The notes under the pieces are model-generated. The model did not search any database. It was not told where the DNA came from and worked only from the letters and a program-made list of their open reading frames with translations. The translations under genes and the position numbers were made by a program. From the NCBI GenBank assembly GCA_028277985.1, contig JANQFG010000137.1, forward strand, positions 43,798 to 107,797: a stretch of 64,000 nt of DNA. The letters are read 5' to 3'. Every line of letters begins with the position of its first letter. Position 1 is the first letter of the stretch. Below, piece by piece: positions 51,269 through 60,832 of this stretch. This stretch comes from a bacterium (GTDB taxonomy: Bacteria > Desulfobacterota > DSWW01).

Positions 51269-53044
51269 ATGCGAATATCACCCAAGGAAATGACGATTGT
51301 AGACCTCTTGAAGGACCGAGCCACGAGAAACGCGGATGACCTGGCCTTTCGCTACATGGGAAACGGCGACCTGGACGGGCCGATCACGGAGTGGACCTTT
51401 TCAGAACTCTATCGCCAGAGCGTCGCAGTAGCTGAGGACCTGGCGCAGCAAGGTCTCGAGGGTTCTAGCGTCCTGCTCGCCTTTCCTCCGGGGCTGGACT
51501 TCGTAAAGGCCTTCTACGGCTGCCTTCTCGTGGGGACACGAGCGGTTCCTGTCCCACTCCCGAACCCCCGAAGCCAGAACCCTCTCGACAGGATCCTGAG
51601 CACCGCCCAGGCCTGTGGTGCTTCGACCGTGTTGACCGATCAGATGGTCGCCGCAATGGTCGAGTCGATGGGGTCCGAGGCGCCTATCACTTTCAAGGCG
51701 GTACCCGACCGTGTTGGAACCGAATGGACCGGCCCTCGCGCCGAGTTGAACGAGGTTGCCTACCTGCAGTTCACGTCAGGCTCTACCGGTCAGCCCAAAG
51801 GGGTTGCCGTCAAGCACGTCAATGCCGTTTCGAACGTCCGCGTGATGGGTGAGATGCTGCTCCTCAATTCGACGAAACCGGCGCTCGTGTGGGCTCCCCA
51901 CTACCATGACCTGTGCCTGGTCTGTTTCGTGCTCGGCTCGGTGTACTATGGATACGAGTCCACACTGATGTCGCCCGTGGATTTTCTGATGAAGCCGGCG
52001 CGCTGGCTGCGCGCAATGAGTCACTACAAGGTTGCCAACACTGCCTGCCCCAACTTCGGTTACGAGTACTCTGTGCGGCGGATCAAGCCCGAAGAGTGCG
52101 AGGGTCTCGATCTGAGCCATTGGATCGTCGCGGGGAACGGGGGGGAGCCGGTCCTCAAGCAGACTTTGGAAGCGTTCATAGAGAAGTTCGGGCCGTACGG
52201 ATTTCGGCCCGAGACCTCCATGCCCACCTATGGCATGGCCGAATCCGTGCTCTTCGTTGCGGGGAAGAAGCCGCTGTCCCGGCCTCCGAACATACTCAGG
52301 TTGAGCGCAGCGGACCTGGAGAATCACACCGTCCGCGTCCTGGCCGACGACGAGGCGGACGAGCGAAATGTCGTGAGTTGCGGAACAACCGGTTCCGGCC
52401 ACCGGGTGATCGCTGTGGACCCCGTGACGCTCACCCAGTGCAATCCCAACCAGGTTGGCGAACTGTGGGCGGAAGGCCCCAGTGTACCGAGCGAATACTG
52501 GGGACTGCCGGAGGAATCCGCAGCCACCTTCGAGGGGCGACTCGCCGACACGAACGAGGGACCCTTTCTCCGCACCGGAGACCTGGGCTTCGTTGCAGAC
52601 GGCGAGATCTACGTGACCGGCCGTTTGAAGGATCTGATCATCATCGCCGGACGAAACCACTACCCGAGCGACATCGAGCTCACCGTGCAGCATTCCGGCG
52701 CCCCGGTTCGCCCGGGGGCCTGCGTGGCCGTCTCCGAGACCGTCAACGGTGCCGAAGAGCTTGTGATTATTGCAGAGGCGGATACGCGAAAGCTTCCTGC
52801 CGATTCTCAGGCCGAAGGTGCGGGAGCAGCGTCTCTGGATGAGTTCTGGGCCTCGGCCGTGAAGACCGTCCAGGGTGCAGTTTCCACGGGGCACGGCCTA
52901 TCGATACGATCCCTGGTTTTCGTTGAGCCTCGGAGTCTCGAGAAGACGTCCAGCGGAAAGCCGCGGCGGCAGCACTACCTGGAACTCTACCAAAGGGGTG
53001 ATCTCGCATTACTCCATGAGCATCGATCCCCCCAGACCGGCTGA
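51269..53044 (+). CDS. Fatty acyl-AMP ligase-like enzyme (FAAL)
   Basis: 591 aa ANL-superfamily enzyme of the FadD32/FAAL branch: FTSGSTGQPKGVAVKH, WAPHYHDLCLVC (FAALs have the PxxHDxGL element), YGMAESVLFVAGKK, RTGDLGFVADGEIYVTGRLKDL and IIAGRNHYPSDIE. FAALs make acyl-adenylates and load them onto an acyl carrier protein rather than CoA. No acyl carrier protein, PKS or NRPS gene is within reach, so its acceptor is unknown. The 260 nt upstream (51,009-51,268) contain no gene. A second ATG at 51290 is possible. Confidence 0.85.
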   Translation: MRISPKEMTIVDLLKDRATRNADDLAFRYMGNGDLDGPITEWTFSELYRQSVAVAEDLAQQGLEGSSVLLAFPPGLDFVKAFYGCLLVGTRAVPVPLPNPRSQNPLDRILSTAQACGASTVLTDQMVAAMVESMGSEAPITFKAVPDRVGTEWTGPRAELNEVAYLQFTSGSTGQPKGVAVKHVNAVSNVRVMGEMLLLNSTKPALVWAPHYHDLCLVCFVLGSVYYGYESTLMSPVDFLMKPARWLRAMSHYKVANTACPNFGYEYSVRRIKPEECEGLDLSHWIVAGNGGEPVLKQTLEAFIEKFGPYGFRPETSMPTYGMAESVLFVAGKKPLSRPPNILRLSAADLENHTVRVLADDEADERNVVSCGTTGSGHRVIAVDPVTLTQCNPNQVGELWAEGPSVPSEYWGLPEESAATFEGRLADTNEGPFLRTGDLGFVADGEIYVTGRLKDLIIIAGRNHYPSDIELTVQHSGAPVRPGACVAVSETVNGAEELVIIAEADTRKLPADSQAEGAGAASLDEFWASAVKTVQGAVSTGHGLSIRSLVFVEPRSLEKTSSGKPRRQHYLELYQRGDLALLHEHRSPQTG

Positions 53045-53065
53045 CCGGAACGGGTTCAGATTCCA

Positions 53066-55051
53066 TTATATCTTGCGGGAAACCTCGTTTGCCGCAACCA
53101 TGGCATCCAGAATCTCGCCGATCTTCCCGGCATCGCCGATGACGTGCACTTCTTGCACGATCTCTTTCAGCCCCTCGGAAAGATCGTCATTACTCCTTCT
53201 CCCCATGGACACGATAAAGCTGTCGTAGGGCAAGCACTCGGCTGCGCCCGCCTCATCCTCCACAACCACGTCCGATGCAGTGATCTCTTTCAGTTTCCTG
53301 CCGGTGAGGACCTTGGGATTGGCAGGGTCGCTCATCGGAATATCGCCGTCTCCCCTGCACACGTTGAGGTCGGTCAGGCGTTTCAAGATGAAGAACCTTC
53401 TCAGGATCGCAACGTTCGGGGCAATCTCCGTACCCTTGCCGAAAAGGGTCACATCTTTTCCGGCTTCGGCCAGCGCGATCGCCAATTCACACCCATACCC
53501 CAATCCCTGGATGACGACTCTCCGGCCCACCTTGTCCGGTTGGGCCAGAGCTTCGGTGTGTGTGATGACGTTGAATTTCCCCTTTGCCTCTTCGGGAACG
53601 CTCATGGTCGCACCGGCAGCGATGATGACCGCATCCGGCTTCATCTCCTTCGCATCTTCCATCGTGGCTCGCCTGCATACCCTCACGTCGATCTTGAGCC
53701 TCGCCATCTGGCCGGTGAGGTATTCCACCAGATTACCGAATTCCGAATTCAGCGGATTCCTGGAAAGAAGATCGACCGTGCCGCCCAATCTTGCTTCTTT
53801 CTCCATCAACGTTACCGAGTGACCCCTCAAGGCAGCGATCCTGGCCGCTTCCATGCCGGCCACCCCGCCTCCGACAACGAGCACCTTCTTCAGGGTTTCA
53901 GCGGCCACCACATCATCGGTATTGCCCATCACCGGCGGTGTCGGATTGACGGTACAGCCTCGGTCGCAATTGCCGAACAGGGGCAAGTCACCGATGCACT
54001 TTCGGATGTCTCCGGACCGGCCCTCAAAGTACTTCTTGGGCGTTTCCGGATCCGCAACCAACTGCCGCCCGATGAAGATCAAATCAGCGTATCCCGCCTC
54101 CAGGTATTTCTCCGCCATTTCCATTTCCAGTATTCTTCCAACACCGATTACAGGAACCTTGGCAGCCTTCTTGATGGCCGCGGGCAAGTACATGTAATGG
54201 CCCCTTGGAACATAAAGAGAGGGGATGTTGTTCGGGTTGTGAAGCTGAGCGCCCATGGTGACGTCGAAACAGTCGACGCCCGCCTCTTCGATGATCGGAA
54301 CGGTGTATCGTATCGTGTCTTCAAGGGTAACCCCCTCCGGTCCGAAAAGCTCATCCGCACTCACCCGAATGAAGATGGGGTAGTCCTCCCCGAGGGCCTG
54401 TCGCATGGACTGGATGGTTTCCGCGGGAAAACGCAGCCGGTTTTCCCAGCTTCCACCGTATTTGTCGGTCCGGGTATTGGTGAAGGGGGACATGAAGCCG
54501 CCCCACAGGGACACATAGCCGTGGGCGGTGTGCAATTCCACAAAATCGAATCCGGCTGTCTTGCACCTCACAGCGGTCTTGACGCAGTGTTGTTTGATCT
54601 CTTCCAGCTCTTCCAGTGTGTACGCTTCAGCAGGCAGGTCTGCCCCGAGAATCGCCTCGAAGAAATTCAACCGGGCAAAAGGAGAAGGAGAAACGCCTTT
54701 GGTGGCACCTCCCGCCCCGATCTGTGCCCCGATCTTCATCCCGTGCTCATGAACGGCCTCCGTCAACTTCTTGTACCCCGGGATATAGCTGTCATCGTGG
54801 AACGTCAACGGGAGGGGAAACATGGGTGGAGGCGAGACGATCATCTCTTCAAAGACATCGGGCAGAGGATTGACAGCCCCGCTCAGTGCAAACCCGGCTC
54901 CGCCCATGGCCCTCAGCACGAACCACTCGATGGTGTCATCCGTGACTTCGCATTTGGGCCCGTTCGGATTTCCCAGGAAAGGGGGAAAACCAATCCGGTT
55001 TTTGATTTCCATGCTCCTGATTCGAATCGGCTCGAGGATCCTTTTTCCCAT
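53066..55051 (-). CDS. 2,4-Dienoyl-CoA reductase-like FMN/FAD oxidoreductase (old yellow enzyme family)
   Basis: 661 aa, the three-part FadH layout: an N-terminal FMN TIM barrel (about 1-345; ELHTAHGYVSLWGGFMSPFT and RTDKYGGSWENR), an Fe-S linker and a C-terminal FAD/NAD(P) Rossmann pair (VLVVGGGVAGMEAARIAALR and VVIQGLGYGCELAIALAE). The linker normally carries CxxCxxxC plus a fourth Cys; here it reads KCIGDLPLFGNCDRGCTVNP, with three cysteines and Asp at the second ligand place. The reaction is probably NAD(P)H-dependent reduction of an unsaturated acyl-CoA or enone. It converges on the FAAL gene with a 21-nt gap. Confidence 0.88.
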   Translation of the reverse strand: MGKRILEPIRIRSMEIKNRIGFPPFLGNPNGPKCEVTDDTIEWFVLRAMGGAGFALSGAVNPLPDVFEEMIVSPPPMFPLPLTFHDDSYIPGYKKLTEAVHEHGMKIGAQIGAGGATKGVSPSPFARLNFFEAILGADLPAEAYTLEELEEIKQHCVKTAVRCKTAGFDFVELHTAHGYVSLWGGFMSPFTNTRTDKYGGSWENRLRFPAETIQSMRQALGEDYPIFIRVSADELFGPEGVTLEDTIRYTVPIIEEAGVDCFDVTMGAQLHNPNNIPSLYVPRGHYMYLPAAIKKAAKVPVIGVGRILEMEMAEKYLEAGYADLIFIGRQLVADPETPKKYFEGRSGDIRKCIGDLPLFGNCDRGCTVNPTPPVMGNTDDVVAAETLKKVLVVGGGVAGMEAARIAALRGHSVTLMEKEARLGGTVDLLSRNPLNSEFGNLVEYLTGQMARLKIDVRVCRRATMEDAKEMKPDAVIIAAGATMSVPEEAKGKFNVITHTEALAQPDKVGRRVVIQGLGYGCELAIALAEAGKDVTLFGKGTEIAPNVAILRRFFILKRLTDLNVCRGDGDIPMSDPANPKVLTGRKLKEITASDVVVEDEAGAAECLPYDSFIVSMGRRSNDDLSEGLKEIVQEVHVIGDAGKIGEILDAMVAANEVSRKI

Positions 55052-55243
55052 TCTGTCACTCCCGTTCGCCTTTGGAGTGTTGATGAAGGAACGACCGCCC
55101 CGAGGGTCTTATATCATTGCGTATGGATTTGATAAAGCTCTTTTGGCCTGGCCAGGGTTGAAAGGACTCGAAACGTATCCGTATCGTTTATAAATCTCGG
55201 GGCCATGGGTACGGGAAGGGGAACGCAGGCGACTCGCCTGCCG

Positions 55244-55975
55244 TCATTCGGTCCGTTTGAAGGGAATCGAGGCGAGCCGGTCGAAGATCGGGCCGACATA
55301 GGGCAGCCGGGGCAGGTCGGATTGTGTGATCCCCTGGAGGGCCCGCAGCTTGAAGTTGCTGCCCAGGTGTCCATGATAACGGTCCACCAGGCAGCCTCCG
55401 AATTCTTGAGCGGCCCTCTTCTGACTTTCTTTCGGGCCGGCTTCCCGACGAAGCGCTACCAGGCCGTAATGCAGGCGGGCCACCACCCCCGCGTGAAGCA
55501 TCTCGGCCATCTTGCCAAGCTCTGTGAGTGAATTGACCGTGCCGACGCCGGTGAGCAGGGATGGGGCAGCGCTGGACGTCACCAGAACCGACATCCGCCT
55601 TCCCGGGAGGTGTCTGAGTTTCGGCGAGGGCTTCCCCCAGGGCCAATGGGCCAGGCAGACCAGGCGCTCCAGAAACGCCTTGCTCACGGCTGTCATGGAT
55701 CCGAAGTTGACCGGCGAGCTGAGGATCAGGATGTCGGACGAAATACACTTGTTGATGAGCTCGGGTACATCGTCATCGAGAAAGCACCGGCCCGGTTCGT
55801 TTCCCGGAGGTTGCGTGCATTCGCGGCAGTTGCGGCAGAAGCGAATGTCCCGGTCCGCCAGGAAGACCCTTTCCGTATCGGCTCCCCGGTCGGCAGCCCC
55901 TTCCAGGATTTTTCCGACAATGGTGTCGTTGACTCCACCGGTCCGATAGCTTCCTACAAGGCCCAGCGCCTTCAT
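55244..55975 (-). CDS. Flavodoxin-fold NAD(P)H-dependent reductase with cysteine motif
   Basis: 243 aa from the ATG at 55975 (MKALGLVGSYRTGGVND). The flavodoxin-like FMN-binding loop GSYRTGGVNDTIV is followed by a CRNCRECTQPPGNEPGRC stretch and the ILILSSPVNFGSMTAVSKAF block, as in the NADPH-dependent FMN reductase/iron-sulfur flavoprotein group. The spacing CxxCxxC (about 48-54) suggests metal or Fe-S binding, in common with Isf-type flavoproteins. It lies upstream of the old-yellow-enzyme gene on the same strand (192 nt apart) and could be an electron partner. Confidence 0.75.
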   Translation of the reverse strand: MKALGLVGSYRTGGVNDTIVGKILEGAADRGADTERVFLADRDIRFCRNCRECTQPPGNEPGRCFLDDDVPELINKCISSDILILSSPVNFGSMTAVSKAFLERLVCLAHWPWGKPSPKLRHLPGRRMSVLVTSSAAPSLLTGVGTVNSLTELGKMAEMLHAGVVARLHYGLVALRREAGPKESQKRAAQEFGGCLVDRYHGHLGSNFKLRALQGITQSDLPRLPYVGPIFDRLASIPFKRTE

Positions 55976-56097
55976 GCCCAATTCTCTCGGGTATCGTCCG
56001 AACTGGTTTCCCGGATATGGTCTTTCTCTTATGATACAGCTTCCCCGCTCAGGGTTTCAAAAAAAGGGGGCGGAGGACCATGCGGCAACATCCGGCA

Positions 56098-57978
56098 CTA
56101 TCCAACGTCCTCCACATCGACTTCATAGTGGACGGTGAAACGCCCGAGAATACCCTCTATCTGCCCACAAAGGTCCTCGGCATCGGTAGATGGGGAGGGT
56201 CTGGCAGAGATGCGAGCTATGGTGCCGTGGACCTTGTCTTCCTTGACCTTGATCTCGATGGACCCGGCGACGTCGGCAAGCCGTGCGAGCTCAGTGTCGA
56301 GCACTCGCTTTATGGCATCGTAGCGTAGCGCGGGCTTGAAAATCTTCCCCACGGCCGTCACCGGCATCGGATCAACGATGGATATCTCTTTCGGAATCGC
56401 GGCGCGCTCCGTGATGTGCTCACGGCAGTACGCCTCGATCGCCTGGAGATCGAGGTTCTCGCCTGGCTTCGGCATGACGTATGCGACCGGCACCTCACCC
56501 GCATGGGCATCCGGCCTGCCCACGGCAGCCGCGAGAGACACGCCGTCGATTCGGTACAGAACCTCCTCGATGACCGCCGGGTCGATATTGTGGCCGCCAC
56601 GAATGATCAGCTCTTTCTTGCGGCCCGTAAGCCAGAAGTACCCGTCCTCGTCCATGCGTCCCATGTCACCCGTGTTGAGCCAGTCGCCCTGCACCCACGC
56701 GCCCTTGTTGTGCATCTCCTCGACATAACCCTTGAACACGTTTGGGCCGCGCATCACGATGACGCCGATCTCGTCCACCTCGCAATCACGCGCGTAGTCG
56801 CCCTTCTCGTCCAGAATCACGCTCTTCATCTCCTGATAGGGCCAGCGGACCCCTACGGAGCCGACCTTGCTTTCTCCATCCCGCGGGTTGCACGAAGAGG
56901 CGACCGTTGCTTCGGTGAGTCCATACCCCTCGAGGAGCCTGAGGCCGCTGTGTTTCTCAAAGGCCTGGAAGACCTGCACCGACAGGGGTGCTGCACCGCA
57001 GAGAGCAAATCGTAGGCGTGAGAGATCCAGGCCCTCCACCGGAATATCGAGCAGCAACGAGAGTACCGTGGGAACCACCATGAAGGATTCGACCCTGTAG
57101 CGCTCGGCAATCTTGAAGAAGTTCTTGATCACGCCAGCGTCTCGATACCCGCTCGGCGTCAGCAGGACGACGGATGCACCCTCGGAGAAGGGAGCCAGAC
57201 CGGTCAGAAGGGGCGCATTCGCGTGAAAGAGCGGAAGACCGCACATCATGGTCGTGCCGTAATGCATTGCGAGTCCGATCGAACATCCAAAGGCTGAGAA
57301 CATCTCGTTCATATGGGTGCGCATCGCCAGCTTGGGCGTACCGGTGGTACCCCCGGTGTGATACATGGAGCAGACCTCGTCCGGGGCGATAGAGCGGCCT
57401 CCGTCGACCTTGTCCGCACCGTACTTCTCTATGACCTCTTCGAAGCCATAGATGCCCTCGGCCTCGTTCGACGCGCCCATCACCTGCACCACCGCCTCGA
57501 GCGTCGGAATCTCCCTGCGGATCGAATCCACCTTCGCCCATATGTCCGTGCCTGGGTATTCGCCAAGGGTGACGAGTACCTTCGTCTTCGCCGCGTTCAT
57601 GATGTCCCGTATCTGTCTCGGCTCGAGCATCGGGTTGATCGGGTTGGCGATCCCCGCCGTCTCCGCACCCCACAGGCTGTAATGGGTTTGAGGCAAGTTG
57701 GGGAGGATGTAGGTGACCACTTTTTCCGGGCCGACGCCCAAATCGACGAAAAGATTCGCCGCTTGCGTGATCCGTCCAAGAAACTGCCGGTATGTGACCT
57801 CGATCGGAGCATCCCACGCCTCGCCCGACATGAGAAAGTAGAGCACGACCTTGTCCGGATCGATTGCCGCCCCCCTGGATATCAACTCGTAGGTGCTGTT
57901 CGCCGTGAACCGTTCCTCGAGCGGGATCGACTCGATTGCCTTTATGTCGTCCATGTTCCGAATGGGCACATCTTCCAT
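56098..57978 (-). CDS. Acyl-CoA synthetase (AMP-forming)
   Basis: 626 aa. ANL motifs: YHTGGTTGTPKLAMRTH, GYGLTEATVASS, NTGDMGRMDEDGYFWLTGR, KELIIRGGHNIDP and the lysine in VTAVGKIFKPALR. About 50 residues beyond the usual C-terminal domain (DTELARLADVAGSIEIKVKE and onward) extend it. It activates a carboxylic acid to its CoA ester. It is transcribed away from the ligase at 58276; the 297-nt divergent region (57,979-58,275) carries an operator-like palindrome. Confidence 0.9.
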   Translation of the reverse strand: MEDVPIRNMDDIKAIESIPLEERFTANSTYELISRGAAIDPDKVVLYFLMSGEAWDAPIEVTYRQFLGRITQAANLFVDLGVGPEKVVTYILPNLPQTHYSLWGAETAGIANPINPMLEPRQIRDIMNAAKTKVLVTLGEYPGTDIWAKVDSIRREIPTLEAVVQVMGASNEAEGIYGFEEVIEKYGADKVDGGRSIAPDEVCSMYHTGGTTGTPKLAMRTHMNEMFSAFGCSIGLAMHYGTTMMCGLPLFHANAPLLTGLAPFSEGASVVLLTPSGYRDAGVIKNFFKIAERYRVESFMVVPTVLSLLLDIPVEGLDLSRLRFALCGAAPLSVQVFQAFEKHSGLRLLEGYGLTEATVASSCNPRDGESKVGSVGVRWPYQEMKSVILDEKGDYARDCEVDEIGVIVMRGPNVFKGYVEEMHNKGAWVQGDWLNTGDMGRMDEDGYFWLTGRKKELIIRGGHNIDPAVIEEVLYRIDGVSLAAAVGRPDAHAGEVPVAYVMPKPGENLDLQAIEAYCREHITERAAIPKEISIVDPMPVTAVGKIFKPALRYDAIKRVLDTELARLADVAGSIEIKVKEDKVHGTIARISARPSPSTDAEDLCGQIEGILGRFTVHYEVDVEDVG

Positions 57979-58176
57979 TGGCCTTTCTCCTTCTTTTCAA
58001 CGTTTCCATGTGGAAATCCCCTAGAATCTAGAAGTATGCTAGACAACCTGTCAACTCTTGTTCTCGAGGCCGCGCATAACTCTGAACAGTCTGAAAAACA
58101 TAACGCTTTCAATTGGTTAGATCTTGTCGAACCGATCCCGTGCGACCCTGTGCTCGAAACATGGTCCATTTTCTTC

Positions 58177-58223
58177 TTGACAGGGTCGGCAGGTCTCGTG
58201 TAACAATAACAAACGTACGTTAG
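58177..58223 (+). promoter_or_regulatory. Promoter and TetR-type operator upstream of the ligase at 58276
   Basis: TTGACA at 58177-58182, with a weak -10 TAACAA 18 nt downstream. It is followed by TAACAAACGTACGTTAG (58207-58223), whose core AACGTACGTT is a perfect palindrome. The site differs at few positions from the 16-nt palindrome at 61638, pointing to one regulator for both. Confidence 0.6.
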
Positions 58224-58275
58224 CCAAACAGTCGTCTGTTAGTCATGTTCGGACGATCAGCCAGAGGAGGCTACC

Positions 58276-59943
58276 ATGCTCGAGAAGCGGTTGGCTGAAA
58301 ACAGATGCTATACAAGCACCGTTCCCCAGCTGTTCCGAGAAACGTGTCTGGACCGTCCGGAGAAGACTGCGTTGGTTTTCGAAGGCGGAGCGATCAGCTA
58401 CGAGGAGCTTCAGGCAAACGCCGATCGGTGCTCCCGGGCTCTCCTGAAGCTCGGTGTCGGGGCGGGCGACCACGTCATCACGATTCCCTTCCCGAGCCCC
58501 GAGTTCGCCTATCTGTATTTCGGCACGCTCCAGATCGGGGCGATCGTCAACCCCTTGAATCTGCTCTGGGGCACCATCGAATATGCGGGCATCCTGCAGC
58601 GAAACGATCCAAAGGTCATCATTGCCGTCGATGACCACGCCGGAAGGGACTACATCCAACTGCTGAGAGACACCCTACCCGACATGAAAATCGAAGGAAA
58701 GGGTGTCGCTTCGCCCTCGATTCCCAGCCTGACCCATCTCGTGAGCTTGAGCAGGGAGGGGAAGAGCCACGAAGGGTTCCTTGATTTCCATGAGTTCCTT
58801 GCTAGCGGTGAAGGGGCTGACACGGAGGCGATTGAACAGAGCGTGCAAGCCGCAAAGTGCACGGACATTCACTCCATCATGCAGACCTCAGGTTCCACCG
58901 GCCTGTCCAAGAGCGTTCTCCTGGACCATCGCTCGACCCTTGCGACCTCTCACTTCTCTGTGAAATCCATTGCCTTTACCGAGGATGACAAATACATCAA
59001 TCTGGGGCCTTTCTACCACAACACGGGGGTTGTCGCCCTGAACCTTGCCGTTGCCCTGGCCGGCGCGACGCTGTATCTGACCGAGACGTTCGACCCGAAG
59101 AAGGTGGTCGAGCTCATCGATCGAGAGCAGATCACAGCGACTTTCGGGTTCGATGCACATTTTCAGGCCATGAAACGCGTGCTCGACGCGGGCGATTACG
59201 CTTTCACGGTCAACAAGGCCCTCTGCGCCGTACAGCCACAAACCTATGAAATGATTCGCAACGAGATGTGCGTGGATCCGGATGCGAAGATCATTCAGAT
59301 CTATGCTCAGACCGAGAATGGGCCCGGTGTCTCCGCAAGCGAGCCGGATTGTACGGTCTACGACATCATGAAATACACCAATGGGAGACCCATGCCGGGG
59401 GTGGAGCTCGTTATCAAGGACATCTCCAGCGGCGAAAAGCTTCCCCCGCACAAACCGGGCGAAATCTGTTATCGAAGTCCCTATCTGTTCAAGGGATACT
59501 ACAAGCAGGAGGAGGAGACACAAGAGGCCTTTGACGAGGAAGGCTACTTCCATAGCGGCGATTATGGAACGTTCGAAAACGGCTATGTCCGCTTCCTCGG
59601 GCGGCTCGGAGGCGTCGTGAAATCAGGGGGCGAGAACGTCTCCACAGCGTACGTATCTTCCCTGCTCATGAAGCTCTTCCCTGAAGATTTCGAGGACATC
59701 CAGACGATCGGCATTCCCGATCCGTACTGGGGAGCAAAGATCGTCTCCTGGGTTAGAATGAAGCCCGGCAGATCGCTCGTGCCGCTGGAGCAGCTGAAGG
59801 AACAATGCAAGGGGAAGATGGCACAATACGAGATTCCCAAGGCCCTCCTGCAGTGGGACGGCCCGTGGCCGATGACCTCCATCGGCAAGATGGACACGGC
59901 CGTCCTGGAGAAGGAGACCAGGGAACGGCTCTCCTCTGAATAG
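58276..59943 (+). CDS. AMP-dependent acyl-CoA ligase
   Basis: 555 aa. The N-terminal ANL region has ETCLDRPEKTALVFEGGAIS. The P-loop element is degenerate, MQTSGSTGLSKSVLLDHRS, with Ser in place of the normal TSGTTG-x-PKG Pro-Lys order. IYAQTENGPGVSASEPD is the A5 region, FHSGDYGTF the A7 block, LGGVVKSGGENVSTAYVSS the A8 hinge, and TSIGKMDTAVLEK supplies the A10 lysine. AGAGGAGG precedes the ATG. The enzyme probably activates the substrate that the metallo-beta-lactamase protein and the thiolase/DUF35/MaoC genes downstream process. Confidence 0.88.
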   Translation: MLEKRLAENRCYTSTVPQLFRETCLDRPEKTALVFEGGAISYEELQANADRCSRALLKLGVGAGDHVITIPFPSPEFAYLYFGTLQIGAIVNPLNLLWGTIEYAGILQRNDPKVIIAVDDHAGRDYIQLLRDTLPDMKIEGKGVASPSIPSLTHLVSLSREGKSHEGFLDFHEFLASGEGADTEAIEQSVQAAKCTDIHSIMQTSGSTGLSKSVLLDHRSTLATSHFSVKSIAFTEDDKYINLGPFYHNTGVVALNLAVALAGATLYLTETFDPKKVVELIDREQITATFGFDAHFQAMKRVLDAGDYAFTVNKALCAVQPQTYEMIRNEMCVDPDAKIIQIYAQTENGPGVSASEPDCTVYDIMKYTNGRPMPGVELVIKDISSGEKLPPHKPGEICYRSPYLFKGYYKQEEETQEAFDEEGYFHSGDYGTFENGYVRFLGRLGGVVKSGGENVSTAYVSSLLMKLFPEDFEDIQTIGIPDPYWGAKIVSWVRMKPGRSLVPLEQLKEQCKGKMAQYEIPKALLQWDGPWPMTSIGKMDTAVLEKETRERLSSE

Positions 59944-60004
59944 AAGGGCGGCCCGGAGCCGCAACGACTGGTTCGGTTTGACTCGCACAAAGGAGGAAGT
60001 GACA

Positions 60005-60802
60005 ATGGCGGAGTACAAGATTCATGTGCTCAAGGTGGCTGATTTTAGTGTACCTTTGACCATGCTCAGCCTGGTGGGTGACCTGAACTCCCTGATCACC
60101 GGCCCGGTTTTCATCTGGTACATAGAAGGAGGCGGAAAGAAGATTCTCATGGACGCCGGCGTGGCGGCGCCCGACAGCCAGGGGCTGACCCACGGATTTC
60201 CGGTTTCCGGCGGAGGGGAAGAAGGGATTCGCAACGCCCTGGCCTCGGTGGGGACCACACCGGAAGAAATCGACATCCTCGTCTTGAGCCACCTCCATAT
60301 CGACCATTGTTCCGAGGCCACCCTGTTCAAGAATTCAAGGATCCTCGTTCAGAAGAGAGAATGGGAGACAGCCTTCAACCCCATCCCCACGATGCGCGCG
60401 ATCTATGATGCCTCCATGTTTTCGCCTCTCGAGCAGATGGATCTGGCCATCATAGACGGAGATTACGACATAGCGGACGGAGTACGCGCCCTGCTCGCTC
60501 CCGGCCACACCCAGGGGAACATGGGATTGGCCGTGTCCACCGCCATAGGCACGGTCGTTCTCGCCGGAGACGCCGCCTACACGAACTACAACCTGGACCC
60601 TTTGCTGACGGAAATGGTTGACAACACAGGAAAGCGATTCGAATTCCCCCCACGCCCGGATCTACCCTTCCGCCCCCAGCCCGCCCATGTGAACCTGACC
60701 GAGTGGTTCGACAGCATGTGGAAGCTCGTCGCCGCGGCCTCGAGCCGGAGTCTCGTCTTTGCCGGGCACGAGATCACATTGGAAGGAAAGGTGATCGGGT
60801 AG
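60005..60802 (+). CDS. Metallo-beta-lactamase-fold hydrolase (AttM/lactonase-like)
   Basis: 265 aa from the ATG at 60005 (AAAGGAGGAAGTGACA before it). The metal motif is SHLHIDHC, with further ligands in PGHTQGNMG, VLAGDAAYTNY and FAGHEI, so both zinc sites are present. The N-terminal block FIWYIEGGGKKILMDAG is that of the N-acyl-homoserine-lactonase-like group. Its substrate is more likely a lactone or thioester in the catabolic pathway than a signal molecule, because it sits between an acyl-CoA ligase and the thiolase cluster. Confidence 0.88.
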   Translation: MAEYKIHVLKVADFSVPLTMLSLVGDLNSLITGPVFIWYIEGGGKKILMDAGVAAPDSQGLTHGFPVSGGGEEGIRNALASVGTTPEEIDILVLSHLHIDHCSEATLFKNSRILVQKREWETAFNPIPTMRAIYDASMFSPLEQMDLAIIDGDYDIADGVRALLAPGHTQGNMGLAVSTAIGTVVLAGDAAYTNYNLDPLLTEMVDNTGKRFEFPPRPDLPFRPQPAHVNLTEWFDSMWKLVAAASSRSLVFAGHEITLEGKVIG

Positions 60803-60832
60803 ATCGAACGGCCCAACCGATGGAGAACCGGC

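Noticed and set aside
53144..55132. 662-codon plus-strand frame opposite the dienoyl-CoA reductase gene
   Set aside because: Shadow frame of the same type; the reductase reads perfectly on the minus strand.
60005..60802. Quorum-quenching N-acyl-homoserine lactonase
   Set aside because: Motifs fit the AHL-lactonase group, but the gene sits in a CoA-ester catabolic cluster with no signalling genes, so only a general metallo-beta-lactamase call is made.
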